In this document: positions 1-7,990 of the stretch, piece by piece
Position numbering within the stretch: position 1 is the stretch's first letter
Layout: the number at the start of each line of letters is the position of its first letter
Assembly: GCA_963729935.1 (NCBI GenBank)
Contig: CAVSPW010000002.1
Span: forward strand, 806,001-870,000
Direction of reading: 5' to 3'
Source of the DNA: CAIKMD01 sp963729935
Lineage (GTDB): Bacteria; Pseudomonadota; Alphaproteobacteria; ATCC43930; CGMCC-115725
DNA: 64,000 bases
Program-made: the position numbers and the translations under genes
Notes under the pieces: model-generated
Told to the model about the DNA's origin: nothing
Seen by the model: only the letters and a program-made list of their open reading frames with translations
The model's database searches: none

Positions 1-483
1 CTTGCGCCCAAGCGATCGCTCGAACTCGTGGCGCGTTGCGTCATAGAGACCGGAACGTCATCTTTCTACACGATGCTGGAGGAATTCGATCGCGAGCCGG
101 TCCTGACCCAACTTGTCGCGAAAATCCGCGCTGACGAGGTTCGCCACTACAAGCATTTTTATCAATACTTCCAGAAATATTCTGAGCGAGAGCGGCCGGG
201 CCGCATGGCTGTCCTCGCGACGCTTTTGAAGCGCGCGGCCGAGGTGCAATCCGAGGATGCGCTCATCGCGTTCAAATACGTCTATCTGGCGCGCAATCCG
301 GGGGCCGAATTGCGCAAGAGCGATTATCAATTGTATCGCGATAGCGTGAGGCTAATCGCCAAGCGCCATTTCCCTCAGGAAATGGCCGTGAAGATGATGT
401 TGAAGCCCTTGGGCATGGGTGCCGCGGCCGGGCGTATCGTGGTCCCCTTGGCCACGTCTTTGTGCGGCTTCTTTCTCAGCTGA
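1..483 (+). CDS. ferritin-like domain protein, 5' truncated by window edge
   Basis: The frame is open from base 1 to a TGA at 481-483, so the start lies outside the window; the ATG at 28 is probably internal. The visible part has the Glu-x-x-His pattern of diiron ferritin-like four-helix bundles (ADEVRHYKHF, about residues 35-44 from that ATG), then Arg/Lys-rich helices and a hydrophobic C-terminus. The family includes oxidases, hydroxylases and storage proteins, so a precise role cannot be assigned from this fragment. Confidence 0.6.
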   Translation, partial: LAPKRSLELVARCVIETGTSSFYTMLEEFDREPVLTQLVAKIRADEVRHYKHFYQYFQKYSERERPGRMAVLATLLKRAAEVQSEDALIAFKYVYLARNPGAELRKSDYQLYRDSVRLIAKRHFPQEMAVKMMLKPLGMGAAAGRIVVPLATSLCGFFLS

Positions 484-586
484 AGGCGGGTTCAAGAGAA
501 AAAGAAGATCGACCAAGATGCGCCTTGAGAAAGATCGCCCTCGAAGATCATTTCACCAGATCGGATGTTTACGATGATGGCCGCCT

Positions 587-600
587 TTGAGATGGATCAA
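587..600. promoter_or_regulatory. FNR/FixK-type box, one mismatch
   Basis: TTGAG-ATGG-ATCAA differs from TTGAY-N4-RTCAA at one base. Its centre lies 41.5 bp before about position 635, which would give the lipoprotein gene at 714 a leader of about 79 nt. Inference from consensus and spacing only. Confidence 0.4.
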
Positions 601-713
601 AGAGGGCCTTGATCGGCCTGTCAGTATTCGGCGTTAGATGAGGGATCGTTGCCGTTGACCTCGTACCGTCCCTCTTGCTTAGGCAGAGCCAACCTTATTG
701 TGGAGATAACAAC

Positions 714-965
714 ATGCCAAGGCTTGTCAGGATTATCGCAGTCATCATGCCGCTTGCGCTCATCGGTGCGTGCACGACGCTAAGCGATCAGGACCGCGCG
801 CTCTTAACGTCCGCCAGTCAAAATGCCGAGCAGGGGAAGCAGATCGCGCAACAGGCTCTCGCGGCCTCACAGGCGGCGCAAGCTAGCGCGGCTCAGGCGG
901 CCGCGGATGCAAAAGCCGCCAACGAGAAGGCGGACCGCATGTTCCAGCGGAACTTGAAGAAGTAG
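714..965 (+). CDS. small alanine-zipper outer-membrane lipoprotein (Lpp/OprI-like)
   Basis: 83 residues. The start at 714 is preferred over an upstream in-frame ATG at 675 because GGAG (702-705) precedes it and translation gives a proper lipoprotein signal: positive n-region, hydrophobic core and lipobox LIGAC with the lipidated Cys at residue 20. The mature part is a coiled coil rich in Ala and Gln ending KADRMFQRNLKK, like the alanine zipper of OprI/Lpp. Likely trimeric and structural, linking outer membrane and cell wall; the L,D-transpeptidase downstream fits a cell-envelope context. A possible FNR/FixK box is at 587-600. Confidence 0.75.
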   Translation: MPRLVRIIAVIMPLALIGACTTLSDQDRALLTSASQNAEQGKQIAQQALAASQAAQASAAQAAADAKAANEKADRMFQRNLKK

Positions 966-1003
966 CTGGCACTCTCCTCGGAACGGGTTGGGCACACGGG
1001 CGA

Positions 1004-1028
1004 GCGGCCCGAACCGGGTTCGGGCCGC
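1004..1028 (+). terminator. strong GC hairpin downstream of lipoprotein gene
   Basis: Perfect 10-bp inverted repeat GCGGCCCGAA / TTCGGGCCGC with a 5-nt loop, 39 bp after the lipoprotein stop. No T-run follows directly, so it may be a 3'-end stabiliser or a weak terminator. Confidence 0.45.
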
Positions 1029-1100
1029 GCCGGTTGGGCGTTAAATTCCGATTTTGCCTGATCCCGCGCGGCGGAACTCAAGGGGTGCCAGAGGTTCACC

Positions 1101-2051
1101 ATGAGGCGGCGTGAACGGAAGGGCTGGGCGGTCCTGGGCTTCTGGATCGCGGCCGCGCCCGCGACCGCTATGGCGGCGGAGTATCCGCTGGCCCCCGACC
1201 AAGCCGTCGTCGGCGAGATCGGCGCCTATGTAACCCGCGAGCAAGACATCTTGCTCGACGTTGCGCGCGACTACGATCTTGGCTTCACGCAACTCATGGC
1301 CGCCAATCCCGGCATCGATCCGTGGCTGCCGGGCGCGGGAAGGCGGATCACGCTGCCAAGCCGGTATATTCTGCCCGACGCTCCCCGTGAGGGTATCGTG
1401 ATCAATCTTGCGGCGCGGCGCCTGTTCTATTTTCCACCGAATGGCGGTCACGTCGAAACCTATCCAGTCGGCATCGGGGTGATCGGCAATTCGACGCCGC
1501 TCGGTGCGACTTCCGTCATAAGCAAGGAAGCCAATCCGACCTGGTACCCGCCTCCATCGATCCGCGCGGACGAGCCGGACCTACCGGCCGCCGTCCCGCC
1601 GGGCCCCGACGATCCGCTCGGCGCCTTCGCGCTGCATCTCGGCTGGCCGGACTACTTGATCCACGGCACCAACAAGCCCGACGGTGTCGGCCGCAACGTC
1701 AGCCACGGCTGCATCCGGCTCTACCCCGAAGACATCGAACGTCTGTTCCGTGAAGTGTCAGCGGGCACGCCTGTGCGGGTGGTGCGACAGGCGGTGGAGG
1801 CAGCCTGGATCGGCGACGCACTTTTCATCGAAGTTCACCCGAGCAAATCGCAGGCCGACGAGATCGATACGACGGGCACGTTCACGCCCAACTTTCCAAA
1901 GGACCTCGTCGCCCGGGTCAGCGCCGCGGCGGACCAGCATGCCGGCCGGATCGATTGGGACGCGGTTCGTCAAGCCGCATTACGGCGTACGGGACTGCCG
2001 GTGGAGGTGGCGAGAAAATCACCCGTCTCGAATTCTGATGCCCCGAATTAG
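1101..2051 (+). CDS. periplasmic L,D-transpeptidase (ErfK/YbiS/YnhG family)
   Basis: 316 residues. An N-terminal signal (RRR, then a hydrophobic stretch ending AMAA) precedes a LysM-like segment (about 50-90: ARDYDLGFTQLMAANPGIDPWLP) and a YkuD catalytic domain (about 97-230). Catalytic signature: HGTNK with His188, then SHGCIRL with His202 and the nucleophile Cys204. Family members form 3-3 cross-links in peptidoglycan or attach lipoproteins to it. Codon use and length are normal for the family. Confidence 0.9.
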   Translation: MRRRERKGWAVLGFWIAAAPATAMAAEYPLAPDQAVVGEIGAYVTREQDILLDVARDYDLGFTQLMAANPGIDPWLPGAGRRITLPSRYILPDAPREGIVINLAARRLFYFPPNGGHVETYPVGIGVIGNSTPLGATSVISKEANPTWYPPPSIRADEPDLPAAVPPGPDDPLGAFALHLGWPDYLIHGTNKPDGVGRNVSHGCIRLYPEDIERLFREVSAGTPVRVVRQAVEAAWIGDALFIEVHPSKSQADEIDTTGTFTPNFPKDLVARVSAAADQHAGRIDWDAVRQAALRRTGLPVEVARKSPVSNSDAPN

Positions 2052-2356
2052 GTCAGGGACAGGATCCCCATCGATCCAATGGCCGCAGCGCACGACAACG
2101 TCTCAAGCGGTCCGCTACGCTCAACAAGCCGGAATTACATTGGAGTTCGCTAGTTCCATGATCGGCGCCTCGGCGTTGAGCCATCACCAATGAAGCCGAG
2201 CGTTTGGGCGTCGCGCCACGGCGGACAGACGATTGTCACGATCTCCGCTAAAGAGATCCTACGGCACATCGAAACAGACGCCTGATTGCCATGCTGACTG
2301 CAATGACGAGGACGCCACAGCGAAGTGCTTCTAAATCTTCGGAAAGGCGGAGACCT
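2052..2356. other. intergenic stretch with one possible 31-residue ORF
   Basis: No recognisable gene. A 31-codon frame at 2190-2285 (+) begins ATG AAG CCG and ends ETDA; its middle (TIVTISAKEILRHI) looks protein-like but matches nothing I can name. It could be a remnant of a gene cut during the rearrangements that brought in the neighbouring repeat and IS481. Confidence 0.3.
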
Positions 2357-2425
2357 TAGACGTTCGCGCTGGCAACAGCGATCGAAGCTGCACGTCTTCA
2401 GCCTTGAAAACGGACATGAGAATCA
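2357..2425 (+). repeat. dispersed repeat, copy 1 (core 69 nt)
   Basis: Begins TAGACGTTCGCGCTGG and ends ATGAGAATCA. It matches the reverse complement of 16806-16874 with one visible difference (G/A). Beyond the core both copies continue with weaker similarity to a shared GCTCTAG end (2475-2481 here, rc of 16746-16752 there), so the whole unit is about 120 bp. IS481 is inserted exactly in the CTAG of this end. Confidence 0.75.
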
Positions 2426-2477
2426 CAAAATCAACCAAACCGGAATCCCTTCCGATTCAGCCAAATCTGGAAACGCT

Positions 2478-3433
2478 CTAGCTGTGGAGCCTCAACAGGT
2501 TGTTCCGTTTTAGGCCGAGGCGACTGATTGGCGTGTTGGAATCTATTCCGCCGTGAGGACGATGCCAATTGTAGCGATGAGTCCATCGCGGCAGCTCGTC
2601 GGCGCGCTGGTCTGAGGTGTCGTAAGCGTTGGCGTAGGCCCATTCTCTCAGGGCGGTCTGGATGAAACGCTCTGCCTTGCCGTTGTCTTAGGGGTGTAGG
2701 GTTTGGTACGCATGTGCCTGATACCGAGCTGCTTGCACGTCTTGGCGAAGGCACGGGATTTGTAGCACGAGCCGTTGTCGGTCATGACGCGCTCGACCTT
2801 GATGCCCAGGCTCTCATAGTAGGCGACGGAAGCTCTGAGGAAGGCCGTAGCGCTGCGCTTCTTCTCGTTGGGCTTGATCTGCGTGAAGGCGACGCGGGAA
2901 GCATCGTCGATGCAGACGTGGACAAATTCCCAGCCCACGCCGCGCCTGTTGCTTTGCCCCTTGCGGTTGCCGGTGATGCGATGACCGGTTCGGCTGAACC
3001 GGCCGAGCTTCTTGATATCGATGTGGATCAATTCGCCAGGGTTCTCGCACTCGTAGCGTCGCACCGGCTCGGCGGGCTTCAGATCGCGCATCCGGCTCAG
3101 GCCCAAACGATGCAGGATCCGGCTGACCGTGGCTGGCGACACCCCGGTCTCGAGCGCGATCTGCTTGCCTGTCCAGCGCCGGCGGCGCAGGGCTTCAATC
3201 TGCTCGGCAATGGAAGGGGGTGTCGGTCTGTACAGGCGGTACGGCCGGGAAGATCGATCGATCAAGCCACCAAGCCCTTCGGTGCGGAACCGCGTGATCC
3301 ACTTGCGGGCTGTGCGTTCCGACACGCCCATGGCCTCGGCAACGGTGACGGGCGCCTGCCCTTCGTCGACAATACGGCGCACCAGTTCGGCTCGACTATG
3401 CGGCGTCAGACGGGCATTCTTATGCACGTTCAT
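2478..3433 (-). pseudogene. IS481 transposase with a -1 frameshift
   Basis: From ATG at 3433 the frame encodes an HTH (TVAEAMGVSERTARKWITRFR), a second HTH (ETGVSPATVSRIL) and an rve DDE domain (HIDIKKLGRF, VCIDDASR, MTDNGSCYKS). At about 2684-2685 one G is missing relative to the expected KTNGKAERF, so the frame runs into a premature stop. Restoring the base gives an intact C-terminus with the catalytic Glu (AERFIQTALREW) and NWHRPHGG motif, ending in the TAG of the CTAG target. A recent inactivation, or a sequencing error. Confidence 0.85.
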
Positions 3434-3521
3434 CCGGTTCTCCCTCGAAAACTGAAGTCTCAGCAACCTCAGTCTCCCCGGTCAGGACCGGATGAACAAC
3501 CTATTGAAAGCTCACAGCTAG
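2478..3521. mobile_element. IS481-family element inserted at CTAG
   Basis: Terminal inverted repeats CTGTGGAGC..CAGGTTGTT (from 2482) and its imperfect complement AACAACCTATT..GCTCACAG (ending 3517) bracket one transposase gene. CTAG flanks both ends (2478-2481 and 3518-3521), as known for IS481, which targets CTAG. The bases beyond the CTAG differ (TCTAGC left, GCTAGA right), so only 4 bp are duplicated or the flanks have been reassorted. The left flank is a dispersed repeat; the right flank is a truncated hydrogenase-type gene. Confidence 0.85.
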
Positions 3522-3928
3522 AGCGCCGGTCTGAGAGGCGCGAGTCCGAGCCCGCCCGCGACCAGGACGACGTCGGATCCGGCGGCTTTCTCGACCGGCC
3601 AGCCGGCGCCGAAAGGCCCGCGCAGCCCAACGAAATCGCCTCGCTTCAGCCGGGTCAGTGCGGCCGAGACCTTGCCGACGGCGCGAATGGTATGGACGAG
3701 CGTGTCCGGCTCGGCCGGGTCGCCGCTGATCGAGATCGCCGCTTCGCCCACGCCGAAGGCGTAGAGCATGTTGAACTGGCCGGGCGCGAAGACGAAACCG
3801 GCAGAGCCCGGTTCGATCTCGAGCGTCCAGACATCCCTCAATTCGCGCCTTACGCGCATGACGCGCGCGACGGACGGCACCATGGGATCGGCGGCCGGCA
3901 CCGCGTTTCGCTCAGCCGGGCGTTCCAT
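3518..3928 (-). pseudogene. FAD/NAD(P)-binding hydrogenase/sulfur-reductase gamma-type subunit, cut by IS481
   Basis: From ATG 3928 the product begins MERPAERNAVP and has the ferredoxin-reductase fold: FAD-binding strand FVFAPGQFNMLY, then the start of the NAD site VVLVAGGLGLAPLRPAL, where the IS481 CTAG provides the stop. Only about 136 of roughly 270-290 residues remain and the NAD(P)-binding half is gone. It overlaps the upstream cyclic-nucleotide-domain gene by 17 bp. The set (4Fe-4S, cNMP-type domain, FAD/NAD subunit) resembles group 3b [NiFe]-hydrogenase or sulfhydrogenase accessory operons; no hydrogenase catalytic subunits are in the window. Confidence 0.75.
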
Positions 3929-4376
3929 AGACATCGAGGAGTTGCAGCCGCATGGCCTGGAGCCGCTCGACGAGGAATGGCACAAAGCGCATCATCATGA
4001 CGTAGCCGACATTGTGGTCGGCGTTACATTTTTGGCGCAGACACTTGGCGTCCATGCCGATCGCGCGGACGAGCTCGACAGCGCGCGCGTCGAGATTCCA
4101 GCGATACGGCGGGAGGAGCCAAGACACGCCGACGATCTCACCCTCGCCGACGGTCTCGATCGTGACCGCGGCGCGGCCGGGCGCTACGACATCGAGCGCC
4201 ACGCGGCCGTGCCGCAGGAGATAGAACTCGTCGGCCGGCTCGCCCGTGCGAAAGAGATATTCGCCGGCGTTGAAGCGCACATTGCGGGCGCAGCCTGCGA
4301 TCAGCTTGATGGTGTCTTCGTCGAGGCCCGCGAAAAAGCTGTGCTCGCGGACGATCGCTTCCATTCCTTCAATCAT
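3912..4376 (-). CDS. cyclic nucleotide-binding domain protein of the hydrogenase-type operon
   Basis: 154 residues, ATG at 4376 overlapping the preceding stop as ATGA. A CAP_ED-like beta-roll: FNAGEYLFRTGEPADEFYLLRHGRVAL and the turn VGEGEIVGVSWLLPPYRW. There is no C-terminal HTH, so it is not a transcription factor by itself; the Cys pair near the end (CLRQKCNADHNVGY) and the operon position suggest a small accessory subunit. It may be non-functional now, because both neighbours are broken. Confidence 0.7.
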   Translation of the reverse strand: MIEGMEAIVREHSFFAGLDEDTIKLIAGCARNVRFNAGEYLFRTGEPADEFYLLRHGRVALDVVAPGRAAVTIETVGEGEIVGVSWLLPPYRWNLDARAVELVRAIGMDAKCLRQKCNADHNVGYVMMMRFVPFLVERLQAMRLQLLDVYGTPG

Positions 4377-4951
4377 GATTTTACCTCTTGAGCTGGCTCT
4401 CCGCGAATAGCCCGCGCCTCCTCGGTGATATCGATGCCGACCGGGCACCAAGTGATGCATCGCCCGCAGCCGACGCAGCCGGACGTGGCGAATTGGTCGA
4501 TCCAGCTTGCAAGCTTGTGGGTCATCCATTGGCGGTAGCGCGATTTGGGCGAGGACCGCACGCTGCCGCCGTGGATGTAGGAAAAGTCCATCGTGAAGCA
4601 GGAATCCCAGCGCCGCGACCGGCTGGCCTTTTCGCCCGAAAGGTCGCCGGCATCCTCGACTGACGTACAGAAGCAGGTTGGGCAGACCATGATGCAATTG
4701 CCGCATGTAAGGCATCGCTCGGCCACTTCGGTGTCGAGCACGGTCAGCTTTCCGCTGGTCGGGCGATTGAGGCAGCCGATAAGATTGAGGAGCGTGCTCT
4801 TGCCGCTGCCCGAGAGCCCGACGAAGGAGACGAACGCGCCGGCCTCGATGCCGAAACTGACGCCGCGCAGCGCCTGCACCACGACATCGCCCGCGCGGGG
4901 TAGGACTTCGCCACGTTTTCGGCTCGGATGACGCTCATATCCGCTCTTCAC
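4373..4951 (-). pseudogene. chimera: ABC transporter ATPase N-terminus fused in frame to a 4Fe-4S dicluster subunit C-terminus
   Basis: Residues about 20-75 are a LolD/MacB-like ABC ATPase start (VVVQALRGVSF, Walker A GLSGSGKST, LNRPTSGKL). From about residue 77 the sequence becomes a ferredoxin-like subunit: AERCLTCGNCIMVCPTCFC, WDSCF, IHGGSVR, then a second cluster motif CVGCGRCITWCP. Another frame starting at 4938 gives the native ABC start MSVIRAENVAKSYPAR, so the ABC piece also carries a frameshift. The ABC part lacks its signature and Walker B; the Fe-S part lacks its N-terminus. The joint near 4732 (TEVAE) is in frame. Probably non-functional debris of two operons. Confidence 0.8.
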
Positions 4952-5280
4952 TACACTTCCGCGGTTGACGAACGCAGAGCATAACTAATTTTTTTTATAG
5001 CGAGACGCTGGACCAGCGCCTTTGATCCAACTCAATAGACGTAAATTTTTGCTTCCGCTTATGCTTCGAAACCACAGATGATCCAGACCAAGCCAGCACA
5101 GGAGACGTTCAGGCATCTTGGCCTGTCGATCACGCTCTCGAATGCAAAATCGCACGCAATGTTGACTCCTACTGCTGCTGTCTCCCAGAGCTTTGATCTC
5201 GTTGTGAAAGATCGGAATTTGGTGGGGTCACGCTTCGCGTCGAACCATGACCCATCCAGGAGCCGGATTCGGCTGTGCAA
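4952..5280. other. intergenic, AT-richer than surroundings, with imperfect FNR-like site
   Basis: No convincing gene. A T8 run occurs near 4990. TTGAT-CCAA-CTCAA at 5022-5035 differs from an FNR/FixK box by one base and lies upstream of the broken hydrogenase-type operon (minus strand). The right edge abuts the truncated IS630 transposase. Confidence 0.35.
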
Positions 5281-5658
5281 TCAATGACCTGGATGCCCCC
5301 CTCGGCTGGGGTCACTCTTGGAAGCGATTTCACACTCATGTTCGAAGAAGTGCCAGACCGCGTAATAGTTAACGACCACCCCGCGATCGGCGAGCTCCGC
5401 GAGCACTGCTCGCAGCGTCAGGTCCGGACATGAAGCGATGCGAGACAAAAGCCAGTCGCGTTCTCCGGCGAGTGCCAAGGGCCGATGGCCGCCCATGCGC
5501 TTTGCCGCCGCGCTGCCGGTCGCCCGGAACCGCTGCGACCACTTCACAACGCTCGCGACACTCACCCCGAACCGCTTCACCACCGAACGACAGCTCTCAC
5601 CGGCCGTCACCCGATCGACCACGCGGTCGCGCAAATCCAAGGAATAGGGTCGTGACAT
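5281..5658 (-). pseudogene. IS630-family transposase, N-terminal fragment
   Basis: From ATG 5658 (MSRPYSLDLRDRVV) the frame gives the usual IS630 N-terminal HTH: GESCRSVVKRFGVSVASVVKWSQRFR and LRAVLAELADRGVVVNYYAVWHFFE. It then degenerates and stops at 5281 after 125 residues. The DDE catalytic half (about 200 residues) is absent downstream. The start codon lies about 60 bp from the structured leader of the adjacent IS110 gene, so IS110 may have landed in or beside this element. Confidence 0.8.
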
Positions 5659-5718
5659 CCATGCTGGCCCCCAATCCCAGCCAGCATCTTGAGACCCCAT
5701 GTCCGTGGTGGAAGGCGG

Positions 5719-5797
5719 TGGCTCGTCTCGAAGCATGCCAGCATCGAGGGTTGATCGGGCTGAGCCGGTCAGAGCCTCATGCATGGGAGACGAGCCA
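5719..5797 (+). ncRNA. structured leader of IS110 transposase (possible bridge-RNA region / RBS-sequestering hairpin)
   Basis: A perfect 11-bp inverted repeat, TGGCTCGTCTC (5719-5729) and GAGACGAGCCA (5787-5797), closes a roughly 57-nt loop that contains a further GCATG/CATGC pairing. The 3' arm covers the Shine-Dalgarno-like GGGAGA and the A of the transposase ATG. IS110-group elements are known to encode a bridge RNA in their non-coding end; whether this stem belongs to it or only controls translation cannot be decided here. Confidence 0.4.
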
Positions 5798-6918
5798 TGA
5801 ACCAGGATACGACATACGTGGCATTCGATACGAGCAAAGAGACGATTGCAGTCGCGATCGCCGAGAGTGGTCGGCGCAAGGAGGTGCGCTTCTTCGGCAC
5901 CATCTCCAGCCGAGCGGAGGCGGTGCGCAAGCTGGTGGAGAAGTTGGCAAAGCAGCACCAGCGGCTGGCTTTCTGCTACGAGGCCGGTCCGACGGGCTAT
6001 GGGCTTTACCGCCAGATCCGCGCCCTGGGGTTCGACTGCCAGGTGGTAGCGCCGTCGATGGTGCCGGTGCGGCCGGGCGGGCACATCAAGACCGACCGCC
6101 GCGATGCGACGACCTTGGCGGCGGTGTTCCGCGCCGGCGAGCTGACGGCGATCTGGGTACCGGACGCGGCCCATGAGGCGATGCGCGACCTGTCCCGGGG
6201 ACGGCAAGCCGCGATGGAGGGCCTGCGACGGGCGCGGCAACAGCTCCTGTCGTTCCTGCTGCGGCATGGCCGCATTTATCCGACCAGGAGCCATTGGACG
6301 CGCGCCCATCGTCGATGGCTTTGCGAACAGCGGTTCGATCATGCTGCTCAGCAGATCGTGTTCGAAGAGTTGATCCAAGCCGTCGAGCAGGCTCAGTCGC
6401 GCCGGGATCGTCTGGAGCAACAGATGTTGGCTCTGCTGCCAAGCTGGTCCTTGCGCGGGGTCGTCGTGGCGCTACAGACCCTGCGCGGCGTCGCGTCGCT
6501 GTCTGCGATCACGTTGATAGCGGAGATTGGCGACTTCCGGCGATTCACCAACCCGCGCAAGCTCATGGCCTGGCTCGGCCTGGTGCCGCGCGAGCACTCA
6601 TCTGGCGCCACTACGATACGCGGCTCGATCACCAAGGCCGGCAACCGCCGCGCCCGGCGGATACTGGTGGAGGGTGCGTGGACCTACGGGCTGCCGGCTC
6701 GCGTCGGTCTCGCACTCCTTCGACGCAACCGGGCGCTGCCCGAAGCCATCAAGGATTTGGCCTGGAGGGCGCAGGTCAGGTTGTGCGCCCATTACAGGCG
6801 CCTGCTGCGCGCCGGCAAGCCGACTGCCGTCGTCACTGTCGCCATCGCGCGGGAACTCGCCGCCTTCGTCTGGGCCATCGCCACCACCGTCATGCCGCCG
6901 CTCGAGCCGACAGCCTGA
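5797..6918 (+). CDS. IS110-family transposase (DEDD recombinase)
   Basis: 373 residues from ATG 5797. The N-terminal DEDD_Tnp_IS110 domain shows FDTSKE, YEAGPTGYGLYR and KTDRRDATTLA, supplying the acidic residues. The C-terminal Transposase_20 domain shows LRGVASLSAITLIAEIGDFRRF, AWLGLVPREHSSG and ITKAGNRRARRILVEGAW with its conserved Ser. It appears full length and intact. Non-coding flanks 5659-5796 and 6919-7100 are where element ends and bridge RNA would lie; the exact ends were not resolved because this family has short or no inverted repeats. Confidence 0.9.
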   Translation: MNQDTTYVAFDTSKETIAVAIAESGRRKEVRFFGTISSRAEAVRKLVEKLAKQHQRLAFCYEAGPTGYGLYRQIRALGFDCQVVAPSMVPVRPGGHIKTDRRDATTLAAVFRAGELTAIWVPDAAHEAMRDLSRGRQAAMEGLRRARQQLLSFLLRHGRIYPTRSHWTRAHRRWLCEQRFDHAAQQIVFEELIQAVEQAQSRRDRLEQQMLALLPSWSLRGVVVALQTLRGVASLSAITLIAEIGDFRRFTNPRKLMAWLGLVPREHSSGATTIRGSITKAGNRRARRILVEGAWTYGLPARVGLALLRRNRALPEAIKDLAWRAQVRLCAHYRRLLRAGKPTAVVTVAIARELAAFVWAIATTVMPPLEPTA

Positions 6919-7100
6919 CAAGCCACCTTTCAACCGCAAAGGAGACCGAACCCGACAATCATCATGCTGCGCACCGCCGGGCGCGGCGGCCGGTCAGGGC
7001 AACCCTCGCTGTGATTCCGCGAGCCCAACCGGCATTCGCGCCATTTGAGACAGAGGAAGGCCCGAGGTGAACCACGGTCCTGCGGTAGCCAATCCGCGTA

Positions 7101-7797
7101 TCAGAGTCTGATCAACCGTCGCCTCTCGCCGACATCGATCTGGGTCGGCCGCTCGACGGCCGCCAAAACCGGCCATTTCGTCGTATGGCCCTGCATGCCG
7201 CGGCGGGCATCGGGATGCGACGGGTCCTTCTTTGGCTTGCCGCCGACGAAGACTTCGTCCGCCTCGACGATGCCATCGAGGCGCCGATCGCTGTTTGCGG
7301 TCAACAACCGAATGGCATGGCCCATGCGCCAGGCCGTCTTCTGGGTGACGCCGATAGCCTCAGCCAAGCGGACGGACGAGATCCCTTTGTCGGAATGCAT
7401 CTGCAGCCACATCGCCGTGAGCCAGAGACCTAGCGGCAGCTTCGTCGCGTGCAGCGGGGTGCACGTCGTCACCGTGAATTGCCGGCGGCATTGCCGAGCC
7501 TGGCATTGGTAAAGACCGGGACGAGCCTTCCTGCCGCAATCCCGGCCACGGAGCGCGATCGAACGCTTGCTCCCGCAGAAGGGGCAAAGCCGGCCTTTCG
7601 GCCAGACCATGCGCTCGAGCAAGCGCCGGCAGGCCTCCTCCGAATGAAACGCCGCGGCCATCTGAGCGACGGTGCGAACGCCGTCGATCCATTCCCTGGA
7701 ACTGTCCGCCATGTCCGCCTCGGGCCTCGAAAGGCCAGCAACATGGCGGAATCCCGGTTAAGAATTCGTTAGCGCTTTGTTTGGTCTATAAAGGGGG
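7101..7797 (-). pseudogene. IS1595-family element, 5' half (transposase N-terminus plus left TIR)
   Basis: The transposase starts at 7712 and reads through a zinc ribbon (CPFCGSKRS.. and CQARQCRRQF) and an HTH to the first catalytic Asp (VEADEVFVGGKPKK) before drifting out of homology after VLAAVER. The left terminal repeat, read in transposase orientation, is CCCCCTTTATAGACCAAAC (outer end 7797). The missing half has the same character as the plus-strand fragment at 16.87-17.42 kb. About 200 of some 320 residues remain. Confidence 0.85.
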
Positions 7798-7868
7798 ATT
7801 TTTCCGAGAGGCGCGAATGCCGATAACGCCATGATACGACGCTGTTTTTCGTCTGCGTAGCGGGCACC
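7798..7868 (-). repeat. 71-nt flank of palindrome, duplicated at 18885-18955
   Basis: The reverse complement reads GGTGCCCGCTACGCAGACG..CCTCTCGGAAAAA and is nearly identical to 18885-18955. Together with the adjacent palindrome it forms a roughly 130-bp unit present twice in inverted orientation. Here the outer end abuts the IS1595 left terminus; at the other locus the palindrome end abuts an IS1595 right terminus. Confidence 0.8.
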
Positions 7869-7927
7869 TTCAACACCTTTGCCTACACGCTAGCTTTCGG
7901 TGCTAGCCCGTAGGCAAAGGTGTTGAA
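7869..7927 (+). repeat. 59-nt compound palindrome, copy 1
   Basis: Outer stem of 18 bp, perfect: TTCAACACCTTTGCCTAC / GTAGGCAAAGGTGTTGAA. The interior contains a second palindrome, GCTAGC-TTTCGGT-GCTAGC. It lies 63 bp downstream of the stop of the truncated AAA ATPase. No T-run follows, so it is not a standard terminator. Orientation is defined by the loop (CTTTCGGTG here). Confidence 0.9.
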
Positions 7928-7990
7928 ATTCGTCCACCATCGGTCGAGACAAGACGCCCGTAAGCTGGAACCCATGGAGTTGGGAGGCGG

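Noticed and set aside
3518..4951. A functional [NiFe]-hydrogenase operon.
   Set aside because: Only accessory-type subunits remain, two of three are truncated or chimeric, and no catalytic subunits or maturation genes are in the window.
5059..5280. Minus-strand open frame as the missing part of the IS630 transposase.
   Set aside because: The translation shows none of the IS630 DDE motifs.
7869..7927. Palindrome as a simple terminator of the truncated ATPase gene.
   Set aside because: No T-run follows on either strand, and other copies are not at gene ends.
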